A stretch of DNA of 64,000 nucleotides. Origin: Bacillus sp. REN16. Its GTDB lineage: Bacteria > Bacillota > Bacilli > Bacillales > Bacillaceae_L. This document shows positions 61,329 to 64,000 of this stretch, in pieces. Every line of letters starts with the position of its first letter. The stretch's first letter is position 1. The position numbers and the translations under genes are program-made. The notes below the pieces were generated by a model, which searched no databases, had not been told where the DNA came from, and saw nothing but the letters and a program-made list of their open reading frames with translations. The stretch spans positions 248,001-312,000 of the forward strand of contig NZ_JAJFZK010000006.1 in NCBI RefSeq assembly GCF_020731355.1, written 5' to 3'.

Positions 61329-64000
61329 TTACCCCTTCATTTTATCACGAAGAACCATTTGAAGAATCCCGCCATGACGATAGTAATCAATTTCAACTTC
61401 ACTATCAAAACGAACAAGTACTTCAAATTCTTTCTTATTTCCTTCTTCGTCAGTAGCTGTAACTTTTACATAGTCACGTGGTTTTACACTTTCGTCAATT
61501 TGAACTTCGATCGCTTCTTTACCAGTTAGGCCAAGAGTTTCTGCATTTTCACCTTGCTTGAATTGTAATGGAAGTACTCCCATTAAAACAAGGTTACTAC
61601 GGTGAATACGCTCAAAACTTTCAGCAATAACTGTTTTAATGCCAAGAAGGTTTGTACCTTTTGCAGCCCAGTCACGTGAAGAACCCATACCATAGTCGTT
61701 ACCAGCGATAACAGCTAGGCCAGTGCCATCTTGCTTGTATTTCATACATGCATCATAGATTGACATAACTTCTTCAGTTGGCCAGTAAGTAGTCCATCCA
61801 CCTTCTGTACCAGGAGCGATTTGGTTGCGAATACGGATATTCGCGAAAGTTCCTCTTGTCATTACACGGTCGTTACCACGACGAGAGCCATAAGAGTTGA
61901 AATCACGTGGAGTTACACCGTTTTCTTGTAGGTATTTACCTGCCGGTGTATCTTTACCAATAGAACCTGCTGGTGAAATGTGGTCAGTTGTAACGGAATC
62001 ACCGAATTTTCCAACTACTCGTAAACCACTAAGTGGCTGAACTTCCCCTGGCTCTTTAGATAAACCTTCAAAGAATGGTGGGTTTTGAATATATGTTGAA
62101 TCTTCATCCCACACATAAAGAGCTTGGTCGGTAGTATCTATTTCGTTCCATCGTTCGTTATCATCAAATACACGCTGGTATTCTTTTCTGAATAGTTCAG
62201 GTGTAACAGTCTTTTTAACTTCTGCTTTAACTTCTTCTGCTGAAGGCCAGATGTCATTAAAGAATACATCGTTTCCGTCTTTGTCTTTACCGAGTGGTTC
62301 TTTTTCAAGGTCGATATCAACAGTTCCAGCTAGTGCATATGCCACTACAAGAGGTGGTGATGCAAGGTAGTTACCTTTAACTAGTGGGTGAATACGTCCT
62401 TCAAAGTTACGGTTACCTGAAAGAACAGAAGTAATAACTAGGTCATTCTCAGCAACCGCTTTTTCGATTTCTGGAGCCAATGGACCTGAGTTACCGATAC
62501 AAGTTGTACAACCATAACCAACTGTGCTAAAGCCAAGCTTTTCAAGGTATGGAAGTAAACCTGAATCTTCTAAATAACCTGTAACAACCTTAGATCCAGG
62601 TGCTAAAGATGTTTTTACAAATTTAGGTACTTCTAAGCCTTTTTCAACTGCTTTTTTCGCAACAAGACCAGCACCTAACATTACGTATGGGTTTGAAGTA
62701 TTTGTACAGCTTGTGATTGCAGCGATTGCGATATCACCTGTTTTCATTTGTACTTCATCACCATCGTTGAATTTAACGGTAATTTCTTTCTTAATTTCTT
62801 CAGGTGTTAAACCATAGCCTTGGTTACCAGTTGCAGTTAGTGCTGTATGGTAAGCTTCTTTCATTTTTGAAAGTGGAATTAAGTCTTGTGGACGCTTAGG
62901 ACCAGAAAGATTTGCTTCAATTTCAGAAAGATCAATCTCAACAACGTCTGTGAAAATTGGATCCTCTAAATCAGCTGTATAGAATAAGCCATTAGCCTTA
63001 CTGTATTCCTCTACAACTTTAATTTGTTCTTCATCACGGCCAGTTAAACGAAGATATTCTAAAGCTTCTCCGTCTACTGGGAAGAATCCGCATGTAGCAC
63101 CGTATTCTGGAGCCATGTTAGAAATTGTTGCACGGTCTGCAAGTGGAAGCTGTGAAACTCCAGGACCGAAGAATTCAACAAATTTACCAACAACACCTTT
63201 TTGACGTAATACTTGAGTTACTTTAAGTGCTAAGTCAGTAGCTGTAGTGCCATTTGGTAATGCGCCTACTAATTTCACACCGATTACTTCAGGTACTGGG
63301 AAATAGGATGGCTGTCCAAGCATTCCTGCTTCAGCTTCAATTCCTCCAACACCCCAACCAAGTACACCAATACCGTTGATCATTGTAGTATGTGAGTCAG
63401 TACCTACAAGTGTATCAGGGAATGTTTCGAATTCACCATTTTCACCTTCAACCGCATGCACAACATTTGCTAAGTATTCAAGGTTAACTTGGTGAACAAT
63501 ACCAGTTGCTGGTGGTACAGCGCGGTAGTTGTCGAATGCTTTGGTTGCCCAGCTTAAGAACTTATAACGCTCAGCATTACGTTCGAATTCTAGGTCCATA
63601 TTGAATTTTAAAGCGTCAAGTGTACCTGCTTTGTCTACTTGTACAGAGTGGTCAATAACTAAGTCAACTGGGATTTCCGGGTTGATTTTTTGTGGATCTC
63701 CGCCCATGTCAGCCATTGCTTTACGTAGTGAAGCTAAATCGACTACTGCTGGTACCCCAGTGAAGTCTTGAAGAATTACACGTGAAGGCTTGAACGGAAC
63801 ATCAACCTCTTGTAACTCATCAGTTCCCCATTTTGCTAAGTTTTCAACATGCTCTTTTGTAATTACTCTTCCATCAACCTGACGTAATACAGATTCTAAG
63901 AGAACCTTAATGGAATATGGCAATTTTGAAACGTTACCAATTTTAGCATCTTCTAATGCTTGTAAGCTATAATAGTTATATTTTTTGCCGTTTGCTTCGA
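61329..64000 (-). CDS. acnA: Aconitate hydratase (5' end outside window)
   Basis: Aconitase of the IRP/AcnA type, which interconverts citrate and isocitrate in the TCA cycle and, in Bacillus, can bind RNA when iron is low. The cluster ligands lie in TSCTNTSNP and [12 protein letters not shown], with [11 protein letters not shown] nearby. The swivel domain includes [10 protein letters not shown]. The reading frame is open to the end of the window, so the extreme N-terminus (about 20-30 residues) is missing. The ATG at 63923 is internal. Known as citB in B. subtilis. Confidence 0.96.
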   Translation of the reverse strand, partial: EANGKKYNYYSLQALEDAKIGNVSKLPYSIKVLLESVLRQVDGRVITKEHVENLAKWGTDELQEVDVPFKPSRVILQDFTGVPAVVDLASLRKAMADMGGDPQKINPEIPVDLVIDHSVQVDKAGTLDALKFNMDLEFERNAERYKFLSWATKAFDNYRAVPPATGIVHQVNLEYLANVVHAVEGENGEFETFPDTLVGTDSHTTMINGIGVLGWGVGGIEAEAGMLGQPSYFPVPEVIGVKLVGALPNGTTATDLALKVTQVLRQKGVVGKFVEFFGPGVSQLPLADRATISNMAPEYGATCGFFPVDGEALEYLRLTGRDEEQIKVVEEYSKANGLFYTADLEDPIFTDVVEIDLSEIEANLSGPKRPQDLIPLSKMKEAYHTALTATGNQGYGLTPEEIKKEITVKFNDGDEVQMKTGDIAIAAITSCTNTSNPYVMLGAGLVAKKAVEKGLEVPKFVKTSLAPGSKVVTGYLEDSGLLPYLEKLGFSTVGYGCTTCIGNSGPLAPEIEKAVAENDLVITSVLSGNRNFEGRIHPLVKGNYLASPPLVVAYALAGTVDIDLEKEPLGKDKDGNDVFFNDIWPSAEEVKAEVKKTVTPELFRKEYQRVFDDNERWNEIDTTDQALYVWDEDSTYIQNPPFFEGLSKEPGEVQPLSGLRVVGKFGDSVTTDHISPAGSIGKDTPAGKYLQENGVTPRDFNSYGSRRGNDRVMTRGTFANIRIRNQIAPGTEGGWTTYWPTEEVMSIYDACMKYKQDGTGLAVIAGNDYGMGSSRDWAAKGTNLLGIKTVIAESFERIHRSNLVLMGVLPLQFKQGENAETLGLTGKEAIEVQIDESVKPRDYVKVTATDEEGNKKEFEVLVRFDSEVEIDYYRHGGILQMVLRDKMKG

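Overview
The window is about 64 kb of low-GC DNA from a Bacillaceae genome (Bacillus in the broad sense). The evidence is the spore genes sspN and tlp, an fbpB-type small basic protein, strong AGGAGG ribosome-binding sites with frequent TTG/GTG starts, FGGY-type gluconokinase, glgBCDA, and a right-hand block (parC, parE, yneT, plsY, yneP, tlp/sspN, yneN, aconitase) that resembles the B. subtilis citB-yne-par region. No rRNA, CRISPR array, prophage or complete insertion sequence was seen. The first gene (UvrD-family helicase) and the last (aconitase) are cut by the window edges.

Layout. 0-4 kb: helicase C-terminus, LapA-domain protein, DUF3219 protein, luciferase-like oxidoreductase, AI-2E permease. 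4-10 kb: a PhnCDE-type ABC importer followed by a selenocysteine locus, with tRNA-Sec and selD on the minus strand and selB divergent. SelD is itself a selenoprotein: its true start is at 7788, and an in-frame TGA (7732-7734) is followed by a hairpin. 10-15.4 kb: patatin-like lipase, htpG under a perfect CIRCE operator, niaR and ilvD. 15.5-23.6 kb: a gluconate / nickel-pincer-nucleotide (NPN) region with gnd, a larA homologue, an SDR, larE, gluconokinase, larB and a short larC. The combination suggests a nickel-dependent epimerase acting on a sugar acid. 23.7-26 kb: ring-cleaving dioxygenase and two small membrane proteins. 26-33.3 kb: a GH15-like gene and the glycogen operon glgBCDA, with a consensus cre site upstream and no glgP. 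33.3-37.6 kb: two tiny ORFs, a GH18 enzyme and a SUV3-like helicase.

37.6-45.3 kb is an envelope-stress zone. A yknXYZ-type MacAB transporter and a ydjI-ydjG-ydjH-type SPFH/zinc-ribbon/TPM operon each have an ECF-sigma promoter (TGAAAC, 17 bp, CGTC or CGTA). 45.4-51.8 kb looks accessory: a GGDEF protein, a free-standing LAGLIDADG endonuclease flanked by palindromes, a tandem ribbon-helix-helix-like protein, AlaX, another AI-2E permease and a nested inverted-repeat element. 51.8-64 kb returns to the conserved core.

The strongest points for follow-up are the Sec locus (recoded SelD, unusual SelB G4 motif, neighbouring oxyanion-type importer, no selA in the window) and the NPN/gluconate cluster (LarC lacking its C-terminal domain, three-cysteine LarE). 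All functional calls were made by reading the sequence; no database search was run.
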